Source of the DNA: Cristatella mucedo
Lineage: Eukaryota > Bryozoa > Phylactolaemata > Cristatellidae
Reading direction: 5' to 3'
NCBI GenBank assembly: GCA_009760855.2
Contig: WPIO01000039.1
Location: 2,223,501-2,287,500, forward strand
DNA length: 64,000 nt
A program made the translations under genes and the position numbers. This document shows, piece after piece, positions 56,701 to 64,000 of this stretch (position 1 is its first letter; the number at the start of each line of letters is the position of its first letter). The notes under the pieces are model-generated. The model ran no database searches. It was not told the origin of the DNA and saw nothing but the letters and a program-made list of their open reading frames with translations.

Positions 56701-59700
56701 TGTCGCTCACTTTTAGGTCTCTTCATTCTATGGCTCCAGCCTATCTGTCAGATATACCACCCCATCAGGCCAAGCATCGTACCACCTGCTTCTCGAAATC
56801 CAACAGTCTGGAAATACCTCGTACAAACCTTAAATCCTTTGAAAACCGTGCATTTAGCTCGTATGCTCCCAAAGCCTGGAACTTCCTCCCGACCTGCATC
56901 AGAACATCCCATGACCTGACCACATTTAAAAGAAACTTAAAAACACACCTATTTAGGACAGCATTTAGTGGGTCCCTGTGATTCGTCCTTGATGTGCTTA
57001 TGCGTGCTGACACTGTGCATGCTGCCACTAACCACATTTGCATGCTGACCCTGTGCATGTCATCCCTAACCATATTATTCATTTTGCTTGTTTTTGAAGC
57101 ATGATTTTACTTACTATTCAATTGCATATCACTTTGCAGCAAATGTAAAGCGCCTAGAAAGAGATTAAGTTCTCTGAGGGCGCTTCATGAAGTGCAATAT
57201 TATTATTATTATTATTATTATTATTATGTGCCTTATTCACATTTCCCAGAGGTTGAGAATGAATTAGAGAACAGCAAGGGAGCGAGTACAGACCCTCGAG
57301 AAACTCCACAGGTGAACCGTTTCGTGTGTGAGATCTGACCCCCACACGACATGGATTGAACACGGTCAGACAATTAGGATTTAAACCACGCCAGTGCTTC
57401 GTCTGCCAGATCGATCGCTGTTCTCAATCGTTCCAGTAGACCACCGTGATCAATGGTGTCATTAAGTCATCGTATATCTGATGATTGACAGTCAATCCTA
57501 ATCTTTCATAGGCTTTCTCAACCTTGAGCAGAGTAGACCTAGCTAGTTAGTTAGATATCTGCCGTACAAAATAGGCCGCATTTACGAAAGCGAACATTAC
57601 GCTTAGTCAGTGGTGCAAACTCGTTAAGCATATCACCAAGTGTCGCATTGTAGCACTCTACTAATGATGACAGGTCGGAAGGGGATTGAGCAGCCAAGGC
57701 AGAGGAGACATTTTCTCTCTGACGGCATTGATGTCAAGGTTCTTGAGGTTTTGCGATTCATTGATGATTTTTGATGTGGAAGAGGGCAGACACGGTAAAT
57801 TAAACGATATCGGCATACGATCAGATGAGCTAAATCAGTAATAATAGGGCATGGTAGCAAACACTTGCAATAGAATATTTGATTGAGTGTGTGATCCGTG
57901 TTCTGTCTGGGGTCGTGCACATGAGCCACGAGACGAAAGGAGTCAGCGTAACAAATTCAGCACATAAGATGCCTGTTAAGTCATCCAACTTTGCTTCAAT
58001 ATTAGGATTACTGCTAGGAAATAGCAGTCTTTTTAGTAGCATATATTTGAAATAATATAATTGTATATGGTAACTTTAACTGTATTTTAACTTTTCTCTA
58101 TTCAGGCGCTTCACACGTGCCTCAGGGCTCGAGCCCACGACCTCGGCCAGGCCTTATTTTGGGCGAGCACATTAACCATTGTGCCAAAACAGCTCATGCT
58201 AAATCCTGCTCAATTTTGATCAACATACCATCCGTTATTTAATGAGGGTATGGGGTTTTCATCAGGTTGAAGCCACTACGTATTAGCCAGAATAATGATC
58301 AACCCAGGAGTATACTAATCTATGACCTGCCAATTGGTGCTGTCCACTGACCCATCGACACATGAAGGGCTATGTATGCATGCATATACGTTTCCTTTGC
58401 AGCAAATGTAAAGCGCCTACTGAGAGATTGAGTTTTCTGAGGGTACTTTATCAAGTTTATTGTTATTATTATTATTATATATAATAAATATGTGTGTGTG
58501 TGTGTGTGTGTGTGTGCGCGTGTGTATGTGTGTAACCGCTTTGTACTTAACACTATTCCATGGGTACCTAGTACGGCTAGGCAGCCTGGGTACTGTGTAC
58601 TTCGATAGTCACATACATTTGATTGATGGCTGCAGACCTAAGAAATGTTTTCAGGGTTTGCTCCGGTTTTCAAGTGCATTCTGCAAAAAAAGTCATTCCG
58701 CACGGACGCACATATCGCTCGAAGAATGAGAGCAGCTATTGTGGAGCTTTAATTGCTTAGATTGCATGGGGAAGAGATCGTATCAAGTTTTTACAAGAAA
58801 ACATTTCAGTCTTCAAAATGCAGCCAAACATAGATTGGTTGAGTTATAAAACACTACCCACTTGGACTTGGAAGAGATTTGAGCTGGGTGGGGATGGAAA
58901 GCCAACGAAAGCTTGCGAGACTTGAGTTAGCAAGACGTTTATTATTCGCTCTTTTTAGCCATGCTATGCTTTTAGCTTCATATATTTATTAATTTAATGC
59001 AACTTCGTCTGCATCTTCTCAAAGCCTCAAGGAGGACCAGGTGTCTGTTACGCTGGAGAGTTTTCTCTAGCCAACTCAAGCATTAGCTGCATTTTGACTA
59101 GGGTTCATTTAAGGTATCATTACATTATATAGGGGTTCGGACATGCCGCCAATTGATCAGCTAGCTTTGGGAAAGCTGCCGGGGGGGGGTGGCTTTCATT
59201 AATCTAGGATACATGTATTGAACTTAGCAGTGTTTGCTAAAAAAGACACTGACAATATGCAAGTAGTGAGGTTTTGGTTGTGAAATTATTTCACTTTATA
59301 ACAGATTTAATTTATATTTTGTCCTTGTGGTAAAAGTGTATTTCGATTGAATTTAATCAAAAAGAGCCTACCCGTAATTAACGTGTCCACAGACTTCTCT
59401 CTATTTGAAGTTACAACGGCTTGGCGCAGCGATCTGCTTATAATAATTACAGTCGTGCTACCGAAACATTTGCTTTCTCGGCGATCTTCTCAGGCTGTCA
59501 GCTAAAAGTAATTCCTGCCAGGCCTTTAAAAAGAAAGAAACTGGAATTTCAGGAAAAGAAGGCGCTGACATCTACGTCTGCCATTGGCTTATCGGCAACG
59601 CCAAACAAAGTCGTGTGACCTGAATTGAGGATGGCGTGTTGTCTGAAGACATATCGACGGAAGCACTGAGTCCAAAATGTACATACATAATTTCAGTCTT

Positions 59701-62670
59701 AATCTGAGTGCAGTTCCGCTGGGCTGCAGACAGCTCGAAGCAAGGAGAGCCGGTCGCTCAGCTTGCGTCAGCACAGCATTCATGTTGTTTAAGGATTCAC
59801 TGATAGACTGTCGCAGCACATGCTTTGAGACTTCAAGGCAAGCGGCCAGAAGCTACCATACGGGCAGCGTTGCCGTAAGCCTTTTCACAAACCCTCGGGT
59901 TCGTGCATACGAACTCATGTCACGGTCTCCAAAGGATTCAGGTTGAGTTCAGTCCCATCCAAATGGCTCGAGCCTGATGAACTGTTCGTACGATACCTGG
60001 CCTGACTGAGTTGTAGTTCAGATTAGCTGACACATGCCAGAGATATAGGGTTCTCAAATTGAATGCAAAACCTTGAAATCAATATGCCGCTTTATAGAGA
60101 GTCAGTGCAGTCGGCTAGAAGTGACGAAATGTGGCATTTGTGACGTTTAAGGCACACAAGCCTACCTGCAGAGGTTAGCTCCAACGATAAGCATTATATT
60201 GCACTGTCCCAAACTCTCGTCAGTGGTGAGTTACATAAGTCGAGAGGAATGTTACAAATGCATGAACCAATTTGAATGCGGTATTCATGTCTAGGCGATG
60301 TCGAGGCCAAACATTCGCTATGTTACGTAGCTGAAAGGAGGCAGACTTGACGGTAGAACTGATGTGGTCATTTAGTGAACGGTCACTTTCAAACAGGACC
60401 ACCAGATTTTGAGCACACACTTGCAGGAATGTGGTGTCTGAGCCCATTTTCAAGGTCAGCTGTCAGCCTCGACCTTCGATGGGGGAAAGCATTTGCCTGC
60501 ATGAAGGCCAAGGTTGATCTCATAGCAGTGGCATAGTGTACGGCATAAGCGCTCATCCTGCTCGTCGTCGTCCGTGGAAACTGTTTTTAACTTTTTGTCG
60601 TTACGCTCGCAATGATTTAATGCAATTTAACAGAAAAATAATATAATTGCAGACATACTCTATTTCGCCTTGAACAGATTGTAATTCAGCTAAGTGCTGC
60701 ATAGAGCTGAGCCCATGAGGCACGTGAAAGGATCCTGGTTATCGTAAGAATGTTGCTGCTGCACAGAAGCTTTTTAATGTTATTTTAAACGTATTGTCAA
60801 TTAAAAGTCATTACTGCCGGTGTTTCGTATCCATTAAACGTGACAGACTGAACCTTTTAATGGCTCCACGTCACAATGAAGCCCCTTCTTTCTCTCTCCT
60901 AATCCTGCTACCTTTGCTTCACTGTCTTCCTCTTCGTCTGCTTGCTTGTCGTCAGCCCAGTCAGGCCTGTTAGGGTATTCTCTGTGAATCCTGTCACTGG
61001 CCAACCACCTTATTTAGCTGGTCATATCCTGAGTGGGAAGTCTGGGCTAGGCTTGCAGTGGCATGCAATCCACCAATTCACGAGATAGGTCTGGAATAGT
61101 CTATTTCTATATAATGGATATATATATATATATATACATATAATAGTGTATAAATAATAGTAATTTACTGCCCGGACCCTGACCCATCGGAAGGCTTAGC
61201 CACTGTCCACATCTTAGCTGTGGTACCCTAGTCTAAATGCACGGCCACTGATGTGGCTCTGAGGCTTGGCACATCTAGAAGTGACAGAGCATCGTTCTCC
61301 ACAAGAACGATGTTGATGTTAGCCTGCCTACCCTTGTAGGTGGCATGCTATGTTGTAAAAAGACCGTGTTTGTACTCGTATGATTTTTTTAATGTACTTT
61401 TATTGCCTAAGGGCTAACATAGCAACTTCGTTCTAAGGTGAAGTGGCATACATGTGGCGGCACTGCATAACTTCCAAATCAAATGACAATCCGCCACTAG
61501 GAGTTGCAGCCTGCTTCATTTGTTGATCAATTACATACTAGCAGAGTGCTTTTGGATTAACAGAGCTAGAGATAAGAAATGCTGCTCGTTACACAATCTA
61601 TTATCTTGGCCTGCTATTAGTTATAAAATGACTGTGCATTCCGAGGTAATGAATTCATCTTAATGGAATAATATTTGCAACTATTTTGACAGGTCTCTTG
61701 CCAGAAGACATCGTGTCCAATGCACTGCTCTTCCTGCAGGCAGGTTTCGAGCCTGTTTCGGCATTGCTCACTTTTTTTTGCTACGCAATGGCCACCAACA
61801 AGCAGGCTCAACAAATGGTCTATGAGGAGTTGATTGAGCATGAGCATGCAGATTTAACGTACCAATCACTGAAAGACATGCGTTACCTTGATCTTTGCAT
61901 TGAGGAAACCTTGAGGATGTATCCACCCTTTGTAAGGTGATTTGAACGCTCGAAATTGGGGTTGCATGCTGCTCGTTTATCATCTGAAGTTTTAAGCTCT
62001 TGCGACTTGCTATCCGTTGGTTTTGCAGATTATTTAGACATTGCAACCAGGATCTTGAAATTGGAGGCATTCGAATCACGAAAGGTCTCCCAATTTCCAT
62101 ACTGGTGTATGCCCTACATTACGACTCTGTTCATTGGCCGGAGCCTTATACATTCAGACCTGAAAGGTGCCCCTAGTTTACAGTTGATCGCGAGCTGCGG
62201 TTTTAGGAAGCTACCCAAATAGCTGCAGTTTACCTGGTTTTTTAGTTCAATGCATGCTCTGACAGGTTCCTTCCCGAAGAAAAGGCGAAGCGCCATCCAT
62301 ATGCCTATTTACCGTTTGGAGATGGACCAAGATTTTGTATAGCAAATCGACTGGCACTGCTGGAAGCGAAGACTGCCATTGTGAAGATTTTAACGAAATA
62401 CGAGATTTGCCCTTGTGAGGGAACACCGGTAAGTGGTTTTTGTGCTCCTGATATTGATTATTTTCAAACTCGGCATGCCTAAGTGCATTCAATGCACCAA
62501 GCAGTTGATTTTATATTGACATAGCACATCACATTTTGTGACTAGATTTGTTTTTGAATAGCTTCATCTTCTTAATAGTCCAGCACTTCATCTACTATTT
62601 TTGATAGGGTGATATCCAGCTCCCTTTGAAGCTAATTGCCACTTCCCTCAATGTCATCGAAGAAAACTAG
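41354..62670 (+). CDS. CYP3-clan cytochrome P450 (11 exons found; N-terminal anchor exon missing)
   Basis: Haem-thiolate enzyme, expected on the ER membrane with a P450 reductase partner. Eleven exons join in phase: 41354-41450, 43603-43655, 48344-48569, 50793-50875, 50985-51145, 51287-51408, 52888-52996, 61693-61936, 62029-62166, 62266-62428 and 62608-62670. They give 1,459 bases, about 485 residues. Family landmarks in order: proline-rich hinge GPRPLPILGN; C-helix WKHVR before LSPTFTSGKLKE; I-helix LLFLQAGFEPVSALL; ExxR as EETLR; PERF; haem loop FGDGPRFCIA. The pattern is closest to the CYP3/CYP5 clan. The I-helix lacks the usual Thr (Pro instead). All splice sites are GT-AG. Introns of 2-9 kb are filled with transposons. 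The first exon (signal anchor) was not found. Confidence 0.92.
41592..41646 (-). mobile_element. SINE-A 3' tail fragment (minus strand)
   Basis: Minus strand reads ATGTGATGTGCCTGAATAGA then GACTGAGTTCTCTTATGGCA. Only the tail is left, in a P450 intron. Confidence 0.55.
41655..41745 (+). mobile_element. LINE-A tail fragment
   Basis: CCTTGGCAGCAAATGTAGAG, then a partly duplicated GAAAGAGATTGAGTTCTCCA stem-loop, then ATTATTATTAAT. In a P450 intron. Confidence 0.75.
42395..42545 (-). mobile_element. SINE-B (tRNA-derived, minus strand)
   Basis: Minus strand starts TGAGCCACGATGGCACTCTA, with box A at GGCACTCTAGGTAAGG. Box B is GGTTCGAATCC, about 50 bases on. The body reads CGAGCCTTTATTGCCACTGC. 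It does not fold as a proper tRNA acceptor stem, so it is a SINE head, not a tRNA gene. A second copy is at 53.4 kb. Confidence 0.72.
43603..43655 (+). CDS. P450 exon (after the hinge)
   Basis: Acceptor TTTTTCCATTTTAG; donor CGG|GTAAGC. Encodes SVASVDLENVRAYGKVHG, aligning with the CYP3 YGKVWG segment. Phase 0 in, phase 2 out. Confidence 0.87.
43966..44012 (-). mobile_element. Possible SINE-A/LINE-A tail fragment
   Basis: GCCCCCTAAGAGAACCTGAT CTCTCTTATCAAAGTGCC resembles the minus strand of the shared 3' stem-loop. Too short to assign to one family. Confidence 0.4.
44484..44998 (+). mobile_element. LINE-A 3' end
   Basis: Includes an uninterrupted 83-codon ORF2 C-terminus, 44505-44756 (MAPAYLSDILPHQAKHRTTR ... 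ending FSGSL). The 3' UTR, double stem-loop tail and (ATT)n follow. Lies in the 4.7-kb P450 intron, same strand as the gene. Confidence 0.9.
47060..47098. repeat. (TG)n microsatellite
   Basis: About 19 TG units with one TC interruption. Confidence 0.93.
47650..47740. repeat. (CA)n-(CGCA)n compound microsatellite
   Basis: CA units, then about 15 CGCA tetramers, then CA, then TA. The minus-strand Cys-Val-Arg-Ala open frames are artefacts. Confidence 0.95.
48344..48569 (+). CDS. P450 exon: B to C helices
   Basis: Acceptor TTGGGTGTTGCAG; donor GAG|GTACTA. Encodes GPNLMVADPDIIKDVLVKEF, FSSFINRPP and the C-helix HWKHVRAVLSPTFTSGKLKE with the WxxxR haem-propionate contact. Its first base completes the Gly codon split by the previous intron. 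The open frame continues in both directions but is outside the splice sites. Confidence 0.94.
49940..49966. repeat. (TA)n microsatellite
   Basis: Abuts the 3' end of the minus-strand SINE-A that starts at 49967, consistent with growth from its A/T tail. Confidence 0.9.
49967..50090 (-). mobile_element. SINE-A (minus strand)
   Basis: The minus strand reads TGCCGAGCTGGTTTGGTCCC as head, GGGCTCGAGCCCC as box B, GTGAAGCGCCTGAATAAATA and CTTAGGGTGCT as tail. Near full length, in a P450 intron. Confidence 0.88.
50793..50875 (+). CDS. P450 exon: D-helix region
   Basis: Acceptor CATGTCTTTAG; donor AAAGA|GTAAGC. Encodes MLPTIDECAKVLLTYLDRRI then GCDVNVKE, aligning directly after TSGKLKE of CYP3 proteins. 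Phase 0 in, 2 out. Confidence 0.88.
50985..51145 (+). CDS. P450 exon: E to F helices
   Basis: Acceptor ACTACCGCTGCAG; donor GGGG|GTGAGT. Encodes ILSAFSLDVIAGTAFGLDI (the conserved ...D-I-I...A-F-G pattern) and onward to RTVHRSLAILAG. The preceding intron is only 109 bases. Confidence 0.9.
51287..51408 (+). CDS. P450 exon: F-G region
   Basis: Acceptor AAATTTTTTGTAG; donor GAG|GTGTGT. Encodes VSPKIMPVLRKFGISMFDQA and FERVVRSVLESKDFAE, aligning with PFLIPILE...F of CYP3. The open frame upstream of the acceptor (from 51169) is intron. Confidence 0.86.
52056..52198 (+). mobile_element. SINE-A, best-preserved copy
   Basis: Head GAGCTGGTTTGGTCCAGCGA with box A, then box B GGCTCGAGCCC at 52117-52127. 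The tail has AGCGCC (52142-52147) and GGCGCT (52173-52178), which can pair, with TTAAGTTCTCTTAGG between. It ends in an AT-rich run. In a P450 intron. Confidence 0.92.
52636..52720 (-). mobile_element. LINE-A 3' tail fragment (minus strand)
   Basis: (AAT)n then TCACTCGATAAAGCGCCCTC and AGAGAACTTAATCTCTCTCT on the + strand, the reverse complement of the LINE-A tail. Confidence 0.87.
52888..52996 (+). CDS. P450 exon before the I-helix
   Basis: Acceptor TAATTATTTCTAG; donor AAGG|GTGAGA. Encodes ERKNFITLCRGDLVNI, matching the RxDFLQLM segment before the I-helix, then a variable loop ending GKLWTTKG. Sequence conservation is modest; the call rests on phase, splice sites and position. A different, unrelated frame is also open here. 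Confidence 0.72.
53396..53495 (+). mobile_element. SINE-B (tRNA-derived)
   Basis: Box A TGGCTCATTAGGTAAGG, box B GGTTCAAATCC, then CGATCCTTTATTACCACTGC, matching the copy at 42.4 kb. It sits between a LINE-A tail and resumed LINE-A coding sequence; about 0.4 kb of LINE-A appears missing at this point. Confidence 0.72.
55195..57475 (-). mobile_element. LINE-B copy inserted in LINE-A (minus strand), itself interrupted
   Basis: The minus strand, from about 57475, reads NDTIDHGGLLERL and CGVSRGSVLAPLLFS. After a 0.97-kb interruption it continues with YHLYADGNYLYL, KLNDNTTELLLIGHP and VLSRLDYCNSLLTELPKKAT. It then has MPVDKRIQSKVLTMAHKAHH and SSAGPRLW, and ends with the LINE-B tail and (CATTA)n at 55200-55330. 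The catalytic box reads YADG rather than YADD. Stops are present. Confidence 0.83.
56263..57229 (+). mobile_element. LINE-A 3' copy inserted in LINE-B, best-preserved LINE-A coding
   Basis: Carries an uninterrupted ORF2 C-terminus (about 235 codons to 56981). It starts at MDKPSVIQKLERLTFKMG and has SRLDFCNSLLTGLPACAIRR, LHWLPVRQRIDFKVLSLTF and KAWNFLPTCIRTS. A 3' UTR, a double stem-loop tail (57149-57184) and (ATT)n follow. It is 5'-truncated, so no RT active site. Orientation is opposite to the host LINE-B. Confidence 0.92.
58091..58198 (-). mobile_element. SINE-A (minus strand), tail-truncated
   Basis: The minus strand has GAGCTGTTTTGGCACAATGG as head, GGGCTCGAGCCC box B and GTGAAGCGCCTGAATAGAGA, with the terminal TTCTCTTAGGG part lost. 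Confidence 0.82.
58385..58489 (+). mobile_element. LINE-A 3' tail fragment
   Basis: TTTCCTTTGCAGCAAATGTA, AAGCGCCTACTGAGAGATTG and GGGTACTTTATCAAG, then TTATTATTATTATTATA. A (TG)n tract follows directly. Confidence 0.87.
58490..58534. repeat. (TG)n microsatellite
   Basis: About 20 TG units with CG and TA interruptions, next to the LINE-A tail. Confidence 0.93.
59880..60540 (-). mobile_element. LINE-A fragment, decayed (minus strand)
   Basis: The minus strand encodes, with breaks, SDRSLNDHISSTVKSASFQL and RNIANVW, which match DHISSTVKSAYFQLHNIAK of the 56.3-kb copy. Around 59900 it has the PRVRAYELMSRSPKD region in antisense. No tail found. Confidence 0.75.
60541..61692. other. P450 intron sequence, nothing recognised
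   Basis: Contains a (TA)n run at about 61117-61146 and no other repeat or coding exon I can identify. Confidence 0.4.
61693..61936 (+). CDS. P450 exon: I to K helices (altered I-helix)
   Basis: Acceptor TATTTTGACAG; donor TAAG|GTGATT. Encodes LLPEDIVSNALLFLQAG, then FEPVSALLTFF and CYAMATNKQAQQM, then RYLDLCIEETLRMYPPFVR with the invariant ExxR (EETLR). The I-helix motif normally AG-x-E-T-T is AGFEPVS: proline (codon 61752-61754) replaces the first Thr and Val the second. Phase 1 in, phase 2 out. The sequence around the change is otherwise well conserved. Confidence 0.95.
62029..62166 (+). CDS. P450 exon: beta region to PERF
   Basis: Acceptor CCGTTGGTTTTGCAG; donor AAAG|GTGCCC. Encodes DLEIGGIRITKGLPISI, VYALHYDSVHWPEPYTFRPE with the HxDxxxWPEP-F-PER signature. 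The frame differs from the longest open frame at this position but matches the phases on both sides. Confidence 0.94.
62266..62428 (+). CDS. P450 exon: haem-binding loop
   Basis: Acceptor CATGCTCTGACAG; donor CCG|GTAAGT. Encodes RFLPEEKAKRHPYAYLPFGD then FGDGPRFCIANRLALLEAK. It carries the F-x-x-G-x-R-x-C motif with the thiolate Cys; the position after C-x is Ala instead of the commoner Gly, a known tolerated variant. LTKYEICPCEGTP follows. Confidence 0.96.
62608..62670 (+). CDS. P450 terminal exon
   Basis: Acceptor TATTTTTGATAG; TAG stop at 62668-62670. Encodes GDIQLPLKLIATSLNVIEEN, corresponding to the TQIPLKL segment. It is about 15-20 residues shorter than vertebrate CYP3 ends. Confidence 0.85.
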   Translation, partial: GDIQLPLKLIATSLNVIEEN

Positions 62671-62934
62671 GGTGACCTATACTTATGTTTAGTAGAGGCA
62701 CTCTTAATGCTGTATTGAGGGTAACATATAGTCATGGCAATGTTGTAATTGTATATATTCAGAGTTTTGTAATAGCTCGCAAAGTTAAACTCGATAGGCA
62801 GCTCATTTACTTTTATGTGATAGTCATGGATGAAAGGATGGCCTCTTTGGCTTTTAATAGTTGGTGAGTCAAAGCTAGCTTAATGCCTGTGCACTCCATC
62901 TTCAAAAGTATTTCTCATTTTTATGCCGTTCAGG

Positions 62935-62935
<1 letters not shown>

Positions 62936-62972
<37 letters not shown>

Positions 62973-63059
62973 AAATATATATATATATATATGCATGTAT
63001 AAATATATATATACATATATATAAATATATATATATACATATATGTATATATATATATT
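62936..63059. repeat. (TA)n-rich microsatellite
   Basis: TA repeats with TGTA, TGCA and TAAA interruptions; the opposite strand gives only Ile-Tyr artefact frames. About 270 bases downstream of the P450 stop. Confidence 0.95.
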
Positions 63060-63654
63060 CAGACCAAATGCTGAAGATCTAATGCCTTCATTCAATAGTA
63101 ACCTCCATTAGAAACGTATTTCACCCAATGTGAAGCTCTTTACTGCCTTTCTAATAAGCAAATAGTTCAGTTTGACACTTGTTTCGGCTGGATGAAGTCA
63201 CAAGTCTGAGAGGCTTCTACCAACCAATTCTACTGTACGGCATTTAACTTTCCAGCTGCTCAGGATCCAGAAAACTAGCTGTTCCGAATAGCTGCATCGA
63301 GATGACGCTAAATAGAACCCACTTGGCTATTTGTGCCACTGTAATGTGGCATTATTTGATAGACCGGCCGTATTCAGTCGAACAGCTCTTTTTAAACTAT
63401 TAACACTTCTCATTCTTTGTTTAAAAACGTACTCCTTCAGAGGATAGATAGATAGATACTGGTGAAGATAGTGCCCTGAAGCTGGGAGCAACGAATTAGT
63501 GCAACCCGAGCAGTCCACTCTAAGCAGAAATTAATCGGAAATCGATGGCACAAAGGTCGCATTTGGAATAGCTATTTCAGAGCATCGTCGTCGTTATAAT
63601 GTAAGCCGCAAATTTCATGCCATCGAACTCGCTCGCTTCTATGCAATTAGGATG

Positions 63655-63890
63655 CAAATGCACCTTGCTCTTACCGAAATCCATCGAAATTCTCAAACTC
63701 TGGATTGTTTCGTTGTACCTCAAACTAAACCCAAACCCCTTGAAAGCTGGCCCATCAGTTTTTACTTTTCCGCAGCATGAAACTCACTACCGAATGATGT
63801 CTTCACATCCCCTGACTAGAGACTTTTAAAAGAAGCTGAAACCCACCTATTACCCACAGCCTTGGTTGCTGTGTCAGGATTAATTATCTT
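63655..63890 (+). mobile_element. LINE-A fragment, highly decayed
   Basis: AACTCACTACCGAATGATGT, TCCCCTGACTAGAGACTTTT and AAACCCACCTATTACC match the LINE-A NSLP...TSPDLTTFKKNLKTHLF codons with breaks. No tail found before the window edge. Confidence 0.6.
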
Positions 63891-64000
63891 TGAAGTGCTC
63901 ATAGCATGTTTTTGTTGATCTGAGTAATATTCATTACGAGAAAACAGCATACAAAGTCTTCTCTGATTAGCAGCTATTACCACCGCTTGCAGTCGGCAAT

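Larger units (their letters stand above)
53320..58040 (-). mobile_element. LINE-A copy split by a LINE-B, itself split by another LINE-A
   Basis: The outer minus-strand LINE-A has a tail-like segment at 53320-53393 and RT with YADDTRLYL near 54090. It has LVSRLDITGTAPQWFRSYLS and a linker to about 55190. It resumes at about 57476 with the next segment of the same family and continues through an endonuclease-like part to about 58040. The junction sequence GACAGTCAATCCTAATCTTT at 57486 corresponds to GACAGTCAGTCCTGATCTTT in the uninterrupted LINE-A at 39.6 kb. Confidence 0.78.

Overview
The window is animal (metazoan) nuclear DNA, most likely from an invertebrate. It has spliced GT-AG genes, a CYP3-clan cytochrome P450, an SLC35F-type carrier, many decayed non-LTR retrotransposons, tRNA-derived SINEs, Tc1/mariner fossils and long microsatellites. 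Species cannot be read from the sequence. No bacterial operon, CRISPR array, rRNA gene or intact tRNA gene was found. Gene calls rest on reading splice sites, reading-frame phase and family motifs by eye.

Layout. 1-5.9 kb: no recognisable gene; CA/TG and CTG-rich repeats. 5.9-7.8 kb: a decayed LINE (called LINE-A here). 7.8-10.6 kb: a SINE fragment, microsatellites, a LINE-B 3' tail and a 35-base G run. 10.66-11.2 kb: a GC- and CpG-rich stretch, probably promoter-proximal. 11.3-15.44 kb: an SLC35F-like transporter gene on the + strand; seven exons join in a consistent phase from transmembrane segment 1 to the stop codon, and the initiator exon was not found. 16.5-19.1 kb: microsatellites. 19.7-21.6 kb: a LINE-B copy and a LINE-A 3' end. 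21.6-24.3 kb: no gene seen. 24.4-30.7 kb: LINE-A tails, a Tc1-like fossil, and a LINE-A copy split by a 3.03-kb element with inverted-repeat ends and a core of ~167-bp tandem monomers. 31-34.5 kb: a (GA)n tract, a second Tc1-like fossil and a pair of perfect stem-loops. 34.5-39.85 kb: LINE-A and LINE-B copies, one holding two SINEs. 41.35-62.67 kb: a P450 gene of about 21 kb on the + strand. Eleven exons join in phase and encode about 485 residues; the membrane-anchor exon was not found. Its introns hold most of the remaining transposons, including a three-level nest at 53.3-58.0 kb. 62.7-64 kb: an AT microsatellite and a LINE-A remnant.

The two host genes are unrelated: a predicted multi-pass membrane transporter and a probable ER haem enzyme. 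The most notable signals are: (1) the satellite-cored inverted-repeat element; (2) the P450 I-helix, where the usual oxygen-activating threonine is proline; (3) the same 3'-terminal double stem-loop on LINE-A and SINE-A, which suggests the SINE uses the LINE's reverse transcriptase; (4) the nested insertions, which give a relative order of transposon activity.
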